A DNA stretch of 64,000 bases from Dactylonectria macrodidyma (taxonomy: Eukaryota > Ascomycota > Sordariomycetes > Hypocreales > Nectriaceae). Below the pieces are notes generated by a model. That model saw only the letters and a program-made list of their open reading frames with translations. It was not told where the DNA came from and did no database searches. Every line of letters starts with the position of its first letter. Positions within the stretch are counted from its first letter, which is position 1. The DNA is taken from contig JAGMUV010000005.1 in assembly GCA_020744425.1 (NCBI GenBank), positions 2,418,001 to 2,482,000 of the forward strand. Reading direction: 5' to 3'. Positions 33,741 through 43,246 of the stretch are shown piece after piece. The translations under genes and the position numbers were made by a program.

Positions 33741-35976
33741 ATGCCCTCAAACCAGACTTCAGTGACTCACCCTGGTGGTTACAATTGGAACCAACCCATC
33801 CTCAGTGCAGAGAGCGCGGTGAATGAATCAGTTATGTCACAGTGGGAGGATGAGCTGGATGGAACCATCCTCCAGATTTTCCAGCTAATCCCTGAAGGAT
33901 CCCCGAGATTGTATTATCAGGCAAAGGAACTTGAGGTCATTTGTCCCCCTCACGTTCTACAAGAATTGAATGAGGGTGGTATCGACATGTCATGTCAAGT
34001 CATCGCATGGCTCGACGACAGGTCCCGATCAGGGCTCAAAAGAGCAGGAGGCGGTTGGTTGACTCGTGCCGACTTGTACGCGGCATTGAGGGTAAAGGTA
34101 TTTCATATTTGTCCCATGAGTACAACCTCTACATTAAGAAGTACATAGAACCACAGCTTATTCTCATACAGCGTCTTCAAGCGAGCCCTCAGGACGAAGG
34201 AAACCCGCCCAGTGCAGACAGACGTCTCTTGTAAGACTTTTGATTCCACCATTGGCAGGCACATGAACAACTGAACATTTCTTAAGGTACTTGCCCAACC
34301 CCGATTGGCGAGGCCTATCACCAATCATCTTGACAGCATCAAGTCAACAGGCGCCTATCTTGAGCACGTTCCTGTGGAAACACATCACAGCGCACTGTTC
34401 CATTCAAGCATCCTTCCCAGTGAGTGCCCGTTGCTCAATCTTGAGAGTCAATCCGAATGTTGAAACTCAGAACGTATAATTGCAGATTTCTGGACGAAAC
34501 TTCACTCTGGAGTTCCACCTCCCCTTCTTCGTGTGGAAAAACCACACGAATGCAAAGACTGTGCTCCGCGACCAAAGAGTCAGATCAGACAACTCTCCTC
34601 TGAGGAAGTCAAGGGCACTCGCCTTCTTAAAGAAGTGTAAAGCCGATCTTGAAGAAGACGACGGGCTCGATTACTTGCACGAAAGCCAATGGTCCTGTGT
34701 TGTGACTGGCTTCAACAATTCGGTTTGGAGCGCCTACGGTTTCACGGACACATACTTCTATGAGGCAGACGATCAATTTGACAGGTCTAGTACCAACCAT
34801 TACGCAAGGTGCATGAAAGAAGAAGAGGTAGTATACTGGGATCCAATTATTGGGGCAGATGCCAATCTCCCAGTGATGGACCCTCGTGAGTATTTCGTTG
34901 CAACTCTCCGAAACTGCACGAAGGGGATAATTGAAGAATGGACGAACACCATCACCCGACTTGAGAGAAAAATGGGATACTATGTTAGTTCCCCTTCCTT
35001 TTCATATCTTCCCCATTGCTACATATTTTACAATTTCTGTTTCCATCAACGCTGGCTACAAACCTGAGTTGCATTTCAACATATCGTCAATGCAATACTG
35101 GTCTGTCTAATACCCATATCGGTATGTGCTAAATTTGTAGCAGATTGATGATGAAGACATCTTTTTAGAAGATGATAAGTTGGCTTTTAGGGCAGCTGAT
35201 GATCATTCTAAGGGGCTTCAAGAGGCTTACATATGGACCAAGCAGGTGTCCTATCTCCTGGATCCGCTCCGGAAATGGATTAGAAACCACAACAGAGCTT
35301 GGGAGTCGTTCAAAGACACAGATATGCATTACTTTTTTGAAAACGGCCAGCAAAGCGATGCTCCCAACCGCACAAGACATCTTCTTCATTCCAATGACAC
35401 GTCGATGGCAGAGCTCAAGACCTTGGAGGTCAGAATCGGGGACTTGGCCGACAAAAATGAAGGTTTTAGGAGATCGGTAAGCTTTCCGCGCAGTCACTGT
35501 CTCAAATTCTTGATTCCAGGAAGATATTAACACCGAGAAGCTTGAACTCTATCTTCAGGTTGAAAACAATCGTACCATTGTGTTACAACAGTTCAACATT
35601 AACTTTGTCAGTCAGCCCGCTCAAGATGAAAATGAATCCACTCACCAAGTTTTACTAGATCCAAATCATCTCTCCACCTGCATTAGCAGCAAGTATGATG
35701 CAAAGCAACGTTCTCCCTTGGAAGTCTGGCTTTGTGCCGTGGCTCATTATATCTGGGGTTCTTTGGGCTATAATGGCGGTCGTGAGGCCAGCGTTGGCTT
35801 GGTACCATCGAACTATCACCAAAAAGCCAAGGCCCAGTCTCACTACGCCACTCGTTCAAGGTGCAATGGTTGAAGACTTTCACTGGCAACCAGATGACAT
35901 GGCGTTCCCGCTGCCTACATTTGCACGGCATCGGACTGCTCCTTTCACCTTCGGGAACCGAGAATCATGGCCATAA
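33741..35976 (+). pseudogene. Uncharacterised multi-exon fungal membrane protein, probably decayed
   Basis: A run of plus-strand open pieces reads like one gene: 33741-34105 (SQWEDELDGTILQIFQLI, LTRADLYAAL), 34140-34231 (YIEPQLILIQRLQ...RRLL), 34290-34430, 34480-34985 (FTLEFHLPFFVWK, DPREYFVATL, GIIEEWTNTITRLE), 35144-35475 and 35520-35650 (LQVENNRTIVLQQFN), and a last piece with a membrane helix (FVPWLIISGVLWAIMAVV) to 35976. The layout resembles fungal CorA-like proteins with a C-terminal membrane hairpin. Clean splicing could not be found between the first two pieces, and the usual first membrane helix seems missing. I treat it as broken, although an intact but unusual gene is possible. 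Confidence 0.45.
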
Positions 35977-36746
35977 ATGGCATCAACTACGATGAGACGC
36001 CACTAATGAGCCTGTGATACTGATGGCAAGCCATGATGTCTTTTTCTTCACTTCATGTACTCAATTCTGGCATTTGGATCAAAGATCTTCAAAATTATTC
36101 CTTCAAGCGGCATCAACTTTTCGCTCGTTTTTATCTGGGATCTCGCGGCAAGGGATTCACACCTATCTTTCCATGCTTACTATGTTGGATGATGCGATGG
36201 CGTACGAATCCTTGATACCGGTATGCGGCGTGGCAGAACTTAATTGGTTAAAAGACGTCGAGGCGGCTCGCTTGCCAGCCTCATTTTCCTCTTAGAGAAC
36301 TCATTCGGCTGACAGCACATGCGGGGAGGCCGGGATGGTGTAGGCCTTAACGCTGTTTCAATCTCGATGGGCACACATTCCCTCACCCATCGTGATGGCT
36401 TAGATGCCAATTAATGAGTTCAATAAATGGCCAGCATACTTTACCGGTTGCCTTAGTTATCGAAACGCCCAGTTTTTGCCACGTATTTCGAGTAACACAT
36501 GGAGGGGGACGATGCATCATGCCGTCGTCAGATGTGCCTCGTGAGCATTCTTCCTAATATACCCGATATCAGCCCAACCACCAACCCGCGCCCAATGCGG
36601 CTCCCACCAGCAAACCAGAGATGCCCATTCAACTGTAGCCCAATTTCTTCCCAAATGCCGATACTCTATCAGCGCTACCGAATTTCTGCTCTTGCACACC
36701 ATCTTTGTTGAGAGATACTGCGCCTCCAACTTCCAACTGACTAGCC
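35977..36746. other. Intergenic before the ArgRS-like gene
   Basis: 770 bp with no supportable gene. The final 250 bp should hold the promoter of the downstream gene. Confidence 0.4.
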
Positions 36747-38750
36747 ATGGCATGCCTCACGAGCACGCCCAAGGGCCTCGAAGCTCTCCTTGAAGAACTT
36801 TCCCTAGATCCTTTGCCCCAGTATGGATCAAATGACGCCCTTACCAAGCCTGTTGAGATATGGAGGTCATATTTTGCAAGGTTTCTTTCCACGGTCCTGG
36901 ATTGCGACGAGGCTGTCATTCAGGAAGCCATCAGCTCCACAACCGAGACCTCCCTTGGTGATTTGGCTCTGATTCTGCCTCGCCTCAAGTTGAAGAATCT
37001 TGACAACAACGGCTTAAAGAGCCTAGCCTTTGAGCTTGGTGAACGGGTTGGTGCCGTCCCATGCCCCCCACATTCAAATCTATCCAGACTAACCTGTATT
37101 TACCAGCTCCCCTCTTCGCCACTTTTCTTGCAACCTTGGGTCGATGGCATCCATCTTCGGATGTTCTTTTCTCCAGATACTCTTCCCCGCCTTCTTCTGC
37201 CTTACATAGGCGACCGGAAATCGCTGTACGGTCACGATTTATCCCAGGGCATCCGGGATCCAGCATCACCAGAGCAAGGAAGGAAGAAGGTCATTGTGGA
37301 GTTCTCTTCTCCAAATGTTGCCACCGATTTTGATAGCAATCATCTTCGAAGCACCCTTCTTGGTGCATTTGTCGCCAACATTCATGAAGCCATGGGATGG
37401 GAAGTTGTACGCCTCAACTACCTCGGTGACTGGGGAAAGCAAATCGGGTTGCTCGCCGCGGGCTATGAGAGGTTCATTGAGAAGGAGAACCTGCAATTTG
37501 ATGGTATTCAACAGCTGAGAGATGTGTACGCAAAGATCAACGAGTTGTTCAAGCCAGAGCAAGATGCAAGAGACAAGGCAAAGCAGGAGAAACAAAACAC
37601 TGCGGATATCGAGGGAAAAGGTATCTTCGCCCAGAGAGATGCGTTTGTCAAAAAGCTCGAGGATGGTGATGAGGCAGCTCTTGCACTTTGGAAACGCTTC
37701 CGAGATATCACGATCGACGAACTCAATCTTGGGTATGGACGTCTTGGAGTGAAGTTCGACGAGTACTGGGGGGAGTCACAGGTGCAGCCCAGTACCATTG
37801 CTGAGGTTGAAAGCACCTTCAAAGAGAAGAGAGTCCTTGAAGAGAGTGATGGGTCGTGGATGATTGACTTCGTCAAGCATGCTGGGAGGAGGGGCCTCGG
37901 TACACAGATTGTTCGAGGCCGTGATGGGTCTACACGGTATTTCCTCCGAGACGTTGCTGGAGCGCTTGACCGCTCACGCAAGTTCACATTCGACAAGATG
38001 ATCTACGTTGTGTCTTCGAGGCAGGACAACCACTTCCAACAGTTGTTTGCGTCGCTCGAGTTGATGGGCCTTTCAGACCTAAGGGAAAAGCTCCAGCACG
38101 TCAATTTCGGAGCGATTCAAGGGCTCGACGGCAGCCTACTCTCCAACATTCTCGACCAGTGCGCAATTCGAATACATGATGCCCTGCGAGAAGAGCATGG
38201 CGACAGTGATATTGACAGCGACAGTGCTGGTGCCGTCAACGATGTGTCTCTGGTTAGCGGATTGCTCGCCCAGGACATGTCGGGTAAGAGAGGACACGGA
38301 TACGCCTTTGAGCCGAAGAAGATAGCGTCATCTACAACACATACCGGCTTGGTCCTACAGGCCTGTCACAAGGTGTTGAACGCCTCGGTTGAAAAGCTGA
38401 GTACCAATGATGTTGAGGTGGCTGAGGCAGACTACACCGCTCTGAGCGATGACGACTCAGCTGACTTGCTCCGGCTTATGGCACAATTCCCGGACGTCGT
38501 TGCAACGACATACAAGTCTTTGGAACCGCACACGCTCCTGAGTTACTTGTATAAACTTGTCAGTTCGTTGTCTATTCTCGGCGAAGGAGAAGAAGATGAC
38601 TTGGAAGGTGATGCCGAGGAAGCTGGCCCTAGTACGGCGCAAGAAACACCCAGTTTGGCAGTGAAGAAAGCGCAGCTTGTCCTATACCAGAATGCAAGGC
38701 AAGTGTTGGAGAATGGGATGAGACTGCTTGGATTTCCAGTTACTTCATAG
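36747..38750 (+). CDS. Arginyl-tRNA synthetase-like protein with lost catalytic motifs
   Basis: An intact single-exon gene of 667 residues, collinear with cytosolic ArgRS over its whole length: N-terminal Add-1-like domain (LGDLALILPRLKLK), Rossmann catalytic domain (VIVEFSSPN, LNYLGDWGKQIGLLAAGYERF, GSTRYFLRDVAGALDR, FDKMIYVVSSRQDNHFQQLF) and DALR anticodon domain (QFPDVV, LYQNARQVLENGMRLLGF). Yet the HIGH motif, normally F-H-A-G-H, reads FDSNH. The KMSKS-like loop, normally GMSTRKG after NFG-x-x-x, is shortened to NFGAIQGLDGSLLSNIL. The tRNA/ATP-site segment usually GDTGPYLQYAH reads THTGLVLQACH. The protein is therefore unlikely to charge tRNA. The open frame argues against simple decay. 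It may bind Arg or tRNA in another role. tRNA-Phe genes lie 0.5 kb downstream. Confidence 0.9.
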   Translation: MACLTSTPKGLEALLEELSLDPLPQYGSNDALTKPVEIWRSYFARFLSTVLDCDEAVIQEAISSTTETSLGDLALILPRLKLKNLDNNGLKSLAFELGERVGAVPCPPHSNLSRLTCIYQLPSSPLFLQPWVDGIHLRMFFSPDTLPRLLLPYIGDRKSLYGHDLSQGIRDPASPEQGRKKVIVEFSSPNVATDFDSNHLRSTLLGAFVANIHEAMGWEVVRLNYLGDWGKQIGLLAAGYERFIEKENLQFDGIQQLRDVYAKINELFKPEQDARDKAKQEKQNTADIEGKGIFAQRDAFVKKLEDGDEAALALWKRFRDITIDELNLGYGRLGVKFDEYWGESQVQPSTIAEVESTFKEKRVLEESDGSWMIDFVKHAGRRGLGTQIVRGRDGSTRYFLRDVAGALDRSRKFTFDKMIYVVSSRQDNHFQQLFASLELMGLSDLREKLQHVNFGAIQGLDGSLLSNILDQCAIRIHDALREEHGDSDIDSDSAGAVNDVSLVSGLLAQDMSGKRGHGYAFEPKKIASSTTHTGLVLQACHKVLNASVEKLSTNDVEVAEADYTALSDDDSADLLRLMAQFPDVVATTYKSLEPHTLLSYLYKLVSSLSILGEGEEDDLEGDAEEAGPSTAQETPSLAVKKAQLVLYQNARQVLENGMRLLGFPVTS

Positions 38751-39280
38751 TGCTTCTGTTCTGATATCGAGATTTATTGAAATTGTGTTGATGTCAGTTA
38801 ACTCTAGTGTTAGGAAGGAGTTAACTTCTGAGCAGCAAGCTCGGATATGCCCTTCAAAGCTTCGATGTTGACTTTTTACGTGATCATTTCCCACTGTGAG
38901 CCTTTGCGCGTGATCACCCCCTTAGGAGGCTAGTTGCCGAGTTTAGCAAGCAAGTCAGTTGAACTCTCTCAAAACTCTCTTCCTACAAGTTAGGGAGCAA
39001 CCAACCCTACTCTCATCCACCAGCACTAGGGTCTTCCTAGTGCCGACTCCTCCATCTATTGAGCTTGGCCTCGTCCTTATGGAATATGGGTCAGGCAAAC
39101 TGGGCCCCAGACGAAATTTTTGCTCCACCCACAAATCAACGAAACTTCAGGACAAAAATTCGGGACGGTTGGCAAACACAACGACACTAAGTCGAGGCTC
39201 AACACTCCGCGTTCGCCTGAACACTCACAATGTTGGCGTAGATGTTCATGCCATGACTCTTATCCTTAAGGAAGAGGCAC
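38751..39280. other. Intergenic between ArgRS-like gene and tRNA array
   Basis: 530 bp of trailer and spacer. A short frame at 38959-39321 has no motif and runs into the tRNA gene, so it is discarded. Confidence 0.5.
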
Positions 39281-39285
39281 AAAAA
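39281..39285 (-). terminator. Pol III terminator of tRNA-Phe copy 1
   Basis: A run of five T on the transcribed strand about ten bases after the tRNA 3' end, the usual RNA polymerase III stop. Copies 2 and 3 have runs of six T at 39497-39502 and 39714-39719. Confidence 0.8.
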
Positions 39286-39294
39286 GGAATAGAT

Positions 39295-39422
39295 TGCGGT
39301 TTATGTGGATCGAACACATGACCTTCAGATCTTCAGTCTGACGCTCTCTGTCAGTGAAGGTTAGTATTGTGGCTCGATGAATGTGAGAGTGTTGTAACGT
39401 ACCCCAACTGAGCTAAACCCGC
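39295..39422 (-). tRNA. tRNA-Phe(GAA), copy 1, with 55-nt D-loop insert
   Basis: Removing 39348-39402 leaves a 73-nt tRNA: acceptor GCGGGTT/AAACCGC (one 5-68 mismatch), D-stem GCTC/GAGC, anticodon stem TCAGA/TCTGA with loop CTGAAGA (anticodon GAA), T-stem ATGTG/CACAT with loop TTCGATC, and discriminator A. The A box (TAGCTCAGTTGG) and B box are intact. The anticodon loop has no intron at 37/38. Instead a 55-nt insert lies between positions 20 and 21. It begins GTACGT, contains ATACTAAC and ends CTGACAG, exactly the signals of a fungal spliceosomal intron. A T5 terminator follows. Confidence 0.9.
39348..39402 (-). other. Spliceosomal-type intron candidate in tRNA copy 1
   Basis: 55 nt, donor GTACGT, branch-like ACTAAC with its last base 14 nt before the end, acceptor CAG. 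Exact removal restores the D-arm (GTTGGG joined to AGAGC). Its length is within the 48-84 nt range of mRNA introns reconstructed in this window. Excision by the tRNA endonuclease instead is possible but would need a bulge-helix-bulge fold. Confidence 0.65.
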
Positions 39423-39437
39423 TTGGATGAATGAGGC

Positions 39438-39453
39438 AGTCCACATGTGGACT
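39438..39453. repeat. 16-bp palindrome upstream of tRNA copy 1
   Basis: AGTCCACATGTGGACT is a perfect palindrome 16 bp upstream of the tRNA 5' end. It recurs at 39655-39670 upstream of copy 2, as part of the 217-bp duplicated unit, and is absent before copy 3. Confidence 0.8.
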
Positions 39454-39511
39454 ATCTTGCCAGGGTGAAACACACGAGATGAGCAAAACGAAGGACAAAA
39501 AATGAATCGAT

Positions 39512-39639
39512 TGCGGTTTATGTGGATCGAACACATGACCTTCAGATCTTCAGTCTGACGCTCTCTGTCAGTGAAGGTTAGTATTGTGGCTCGATGAATG
39601 TGAGAGTGTTGTAACGTACCCCAACTGAGCTAAACCCGC
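39512..39639 (-). tRNA. tRNA-Phe(GAA), copy 2, with 55-nt D-loop insert
   Basis: Identical to copy 1 over all 128 nt, offset by exactly 217 bp. The insert is 39565-39619 with the same GTACGT, ACTAAC and CAG signals. A T6 terminator lies at 39497-39502. The 89-bp spacers on its two sides are also identical, so copies 1 and 2 arose by recent tandem duplication. Confidence 0.9.
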
Positions 39640-39728
39640 TTGGATGAATGAGGCAGTCCACATGTGGACTATCTTGCCAGGGTGAAACACACGAGATGAG
39701 CAAAACGAAGGACAAAAAATGAATCGAT

Positions 39729-39856
39729 TGCGGTTTATGTGGATCGAACACATGACCTTCAGATCTTCAGTCTGACGCTCTCTGCCAGTGAAGGTTAGTG
39801 ATTTGCTATGAGTGAGGGATTAATGTGATAACATACCCCAACTGAGCTAAACCCGC
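39729..39856 (-). tRNA. tRNA-Phe(GAA), copy 3, with diverged 55-nt D-loop insert
   Basis: The 73 tRNA positions are identical to copies 1 and 2, but the 55-nt insert (39782-39836) matches theirs at only about 35 positions. The matches cluster at the ends: donor GTATGT, branch-like CACTAACC and acceptor CTGGCAG. The middle is unrelated in sequence yet of equal length. The 5' flank also differs. A T6 terminator is at 39714-39719. Confidence 0.9.
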
Positions 39857-40282
39857 GTGTTCGGTGAAGAAGTTCGCCGAAAATTCGTACTATGGATAGT
39901 TTGAATGTACCCTATACCAAAGAACACAGGTCAGCCCTGCTGCTGGTAGAGGACATGAGTCTCCGGTATGCCTTTGAATATGAACATCGCCTGCTTCGGC
40001 TTTTTTTGTTCAACTTGAAAACTACTACGACTCTCCTTCGAAAAGTAATAAAGTGATACATGACAATTTTAAGGATACGCTTCTAGGCACATCTAAATTG
40101 AACATACCACAACGCCTAGTTATATTCTGTGCAACACCACTCTTCAAGCTGAGGGATTACGTAGATGGGCTTTTTATTCTTTTTTTTTTCTTAAAAACAA
40201 TCTTATTTTATTTCAATAGCACAAGCTGCTATCGGTCTTCAAATGAGATGAGTATTATACAAGATTAGGAGTTTGTCTAGTT
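39857..40282. other. Intergenic, no gene seen
   Basis: 426 bp between the tRNA array and the 3' end of the cytochrome b5 reductase gene, AT-rich with a T-run near 40181-40192. Confidence 0.5.
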
Positions 40283-41279
40283 CTAAAACTTGTGGATCTG
40301 ATCCTTCCTGTACCCAAGCTGACTGAGTATTCCAGGCGAGTTCCGCTTGCCCACAAGGGAGTCTTCCATTGCTGGAGGCCCACACACAAAGACCTTTGTG
40401 TCCTGTTTAGATGAAGGCACAACATCTTCCAGCAGCGCTTTCGTGACGTAGCCTTTCCGGAAGGGCGATGATTCGCTTGGATGGCTGACGGTGTAAATCG
40501 CTTTGAAGCGACCGGGGAAGTCTTTGGAGAATTGCTCAAACTCCTTCCTTAGTAGGACGTCCTCGTCACTATTGACACCAAAGACCAGAGTAATGGCTGT
40601 CTTATCATCGGGGTTGCGGAGAATACCCTGCGCGAGCTGGTAGATGGGAGTGATGCCAGCACCTCCTGCGATGAGAGTGATGTGCGGATGGGCGTTGGCC
40701 TTCCATTGGTATCCTTTTAGCGCAGCCGCGAAAAGCAGTTTTTGCCCTGGTTCTAGAGAGTGCAAGTGGGTACTGGCTTTGCCGTTGGGATATTTCTTGA
40801 CAAGAAGCTCAAGATACCCCGGTTCATCTGAAAGTCAAAGTATGAGCTGGGGATTGGAAAGTGTAGGACCATGTGGTAATGACGTACCTGAAGCGCTCAC
40901 AGGAGTGTAGGGACGGGGAACAGGTAGCCACCTTCCTTCAGGAAATGATAGAGTGAGCAACGCGGCTATCAAATTTTAGTTCAGGTATCCTTAGTTTCCA
41001 GCAAATTTACCTACAGGTGAGTGCGAGTCCGCTTACTACATCTTGCTGAGGTAACTTGAATCGAAGGCGCTTGGTGTTGTGATTGACGGCCTCAGAACTC
41101 TCGAGCGGTAGAGACACGAATGCGGGACCGCCCTTGAAGACCTTTTGGGGACCATTTGACTCAGCATGGGCGGTGCTCATCATGAGTTTAGACAAGATTC
41201 CAAGACCGATACCACCGGCGGCAAGGGTTGCGATGATAGGTACTGGTCGCACTCGACGAATCTGAATTGCCCAAGACAT
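40283..41279 (-). CDS. MCR1: NADH-cytochrome b5 reductase, mitochondrial type
   Basis: Transfers electrons from NADH via FAD to cytochrome b5-like acceptors; the MCR1 type sits in the outer membrane and intermembrane space of mitochondria. Exons 41015-41279, 40888-40965 and 40283-40827 give 295 residues. The N-terminus has a basic start and a hydrophobic anchor ([15 protein letters not shown]). FAD motif RPYTPVS, NADH motifs [11 protein letters not shown] and VCGPPAM are present, with CBR-type [12 protein letters not shown] between them. The first intron (40966-41014) uses donor GTAGGT, which restores [17 protein letters not shown]; a GTAAAT four bases on would shift frame. The C-terminus ends near the usual GY-x-x-x-QI-x-KF. 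Confidence 0.95.
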
Positions 41280-41656
41280 GGTGAAAAGGAAGTGAGATGG
41301 GTTATAATAATTCGTATTCAGCCCGAAAATCTAGGAGATCCTTTATATACATTTTTAATTTGCAGCTGGAATGTCGGAAACGACGGTAAGTGCGCGCCTG
41401 ATTCTATCGGTGTCCGGACATTTTCCACATCTCCGGGACCGAAAATCCGCTACGGCAGCGAGCGTACCCGCAATCCTAGCAAAAAATCTAATTGAATCAC
41501 GCCACGGGACCGACGAACCAAAGCTTAACAGGCTTTTGACGGCAATTATGTTGATTAAATCCTTTTACGCCGGGATTTTATCGTGCAAGAATAACCAGGG
41601 CGTGATGAATAGCTTGCCGGCCATGGTGACGTAGTTCGAGACGAATCCATCTATTT
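41280..41656. promoter_or_regulatory. Promoter region of the b5 reductase gene
   Basis: 377 bp between the reductase start and the stop of the upstream transporter gene. Nothing further is seen. Confidence 0.4.
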
Positions 41657-43246
41657 TTAGGCACATCCAAGCTGCCTCATTATTAGGCCACCACTAGAAT
41701 GCTGTTTGTCAGACTTCTTTTCTCTCTCCTCGTACCTCTTCTCTATCTCTTCAAGGCTGAGTCCTTTTGTCTCAAACATGAAGAAACAGACTGAAAGAGT
41801 GCAGACAAGACTGGAGAAGGCGAAGAGATAATACGCCCCGAATGTCGACTTGGCGAGAAGCACCGGAGTGACCAAAGCCACGATGTAGTTTGCGCACTAG
41901 ATATGGTATTTAGCAAGTATCCATCTGTTGTATTCTTAGATAGGCAACTTACCCAGTTGGAACACTGCGCAAGGCTCGAAGCACTACTCCTCGTCTTCCT
42001 CGGCATGCTCTCCACAACCCAAGTGCGGAATCCAATGGCCCAGGTGAAGCTGAACGAAATTGCAAAAAGATAAATCGACACAATGACGACCCATCTTCCG
42101 GCTCCATGGTCTGCATGTACTTTCCCAGCAGCATAAAGCGAGCCCATCACCAGCATCAGCGACACGATTAGCACCCCACCGAGGATTCCTGATGTGCGGC
42201 GCCCCCAACGGTCGGCGAACAGAGTCGCAGGGATAGTAGCTCCCATGATTGCCAACGCAGAAACGCCAGAGGCTAGGAAGGATGCTCGCTCACTGCTGAG
42301 TCCTGCCTGGGTGAACAAGATCGGGGCGTAATACAGCACGCCATCGATGCCACTAAATTGCTGCATGCCCATGATGAAACAAGCAAATGCGGTCCTGGAT
42401 CGATATGGTGCCGAGAATGCGTGCGCAAACTCTTTAAAAGTGTGGATAATGCTTTGCCAGAAACTCAGGTCTGGGTCTAGAGACTCATCCGGGGGTAGGG
42501 ATTGCGAGAGGAGCTCCTTTTGTTCCGACTCATCCAGCCCGAGTTGAGCTACAACGACACGAGCCTCATCGATTCTTCCTCTGGACAGCAGCCACCGTGG
42601 CGATGGTGGCGTGACAAAGTAAATTGTTGACAAGACAAGGCCGAGGAACGACGCGATGGCTGGAGGTAATCGCCACGTGATGGAAGTAGCCGAATCCCCA
42701 AGACGTGCCGTGCCATAGCAGACAAAGTATCCGGTGACGAGGCCCGAGACAATCAGGAACTGGGGCAAAGCCGTCATGATACCCCGAACACGAAAGGGGG
42801 ATATTTCCGAGACCTGAACATAGACGTTGCTGAGGAAGAGGCCTTCCCCAATACCCTTGATGAGTCGTCCTAGTACAAAAACTCCTAGAATTGGAGAGCC
42901 ACATTCGATACCCGCCCCGATGCCATATGTGACGGATCCAAGGGCAATAAGGCTGGTGTGACCGAAGCGATGTGCGAGGGCACCAGCGATGAGGGCTGTC
43001 AAAGCGCCTGGAATCAGAGACGACGAGACGATCAATCCGTGAACGGTTGCCGAGAACTCGCCAAAGGTCTCTCTAAACGCAGGCATCGTCGTGACAGAGC
43101 CGACACTGCCAGTGTCGTACCTAAGAGCCATCAGCAAATTCGAACCCGGTAGTAATAGTCAAACAGCAGTAACCGTACCCAAAGAGAAATGCCACGCATG
43201 ATGTGAGAATACTTGCAGTCACATAGAAAGGTATTTTGAAAGCCAT
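41657..43246 (-). CDS. MFS sugar porter
   Basis: A plasma-membrane permease of the sugar porter family, about 12 helices, 491 residues from exons 43179-43246, 41953-43120 and 41657-41896. Motifs in order are FLFGYDTGSVGSV at helix 1, GRLIKGIGEGLFLSNVYVQVSE, PPSPRWLLSRGR after helix 6, QQFSGIDGVLYYAPILF at helix 7 (the sugar-contact region), DRWGRR, and FETKGLSLEEIEKRYEER at the end. The usual PESPRW reads PPSPRW. The first intron splits the codon inside GYDTG, a common intron site in this family. It stands alone between the reductase and the histidine kinase gene. Substrate not predictable. Confidence 0.93.

Larger units (their letters stand above)
39296..39856. repeat. 217-bp tandem repeat array carrying the tRNA-Phe genes
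   Basis: Period 217 bp: tRNA starts are spaced by 217 and 217. Each unit is one 128-bp tRNA gene plus an 89-bp spacer with the palindrome and the terminator of the next gene. Two identical hypothetical frames on the minus strand are by-products of the duplication. Confidence 0.9.

Noticed and set aside
37508..37996. Minus-strand frame of 162 codons
   Set aside because: Antisense shadow within the ArgRS-like gene, no domain.
39351..39753. Two identical 61-codon minus-strand frames in tandem
   Set aside because: They overlap tRNA-Phe copies 1 and 2 and are identical only because of the 217-bp duplication.
39295..39856. CRISPR-like or satellite interpretation of the regular repeats
   Set aside because: The repeat unit is a complete tRNA gene with internal promoter boxes and Pol III terminators, in a eukaryotic context.
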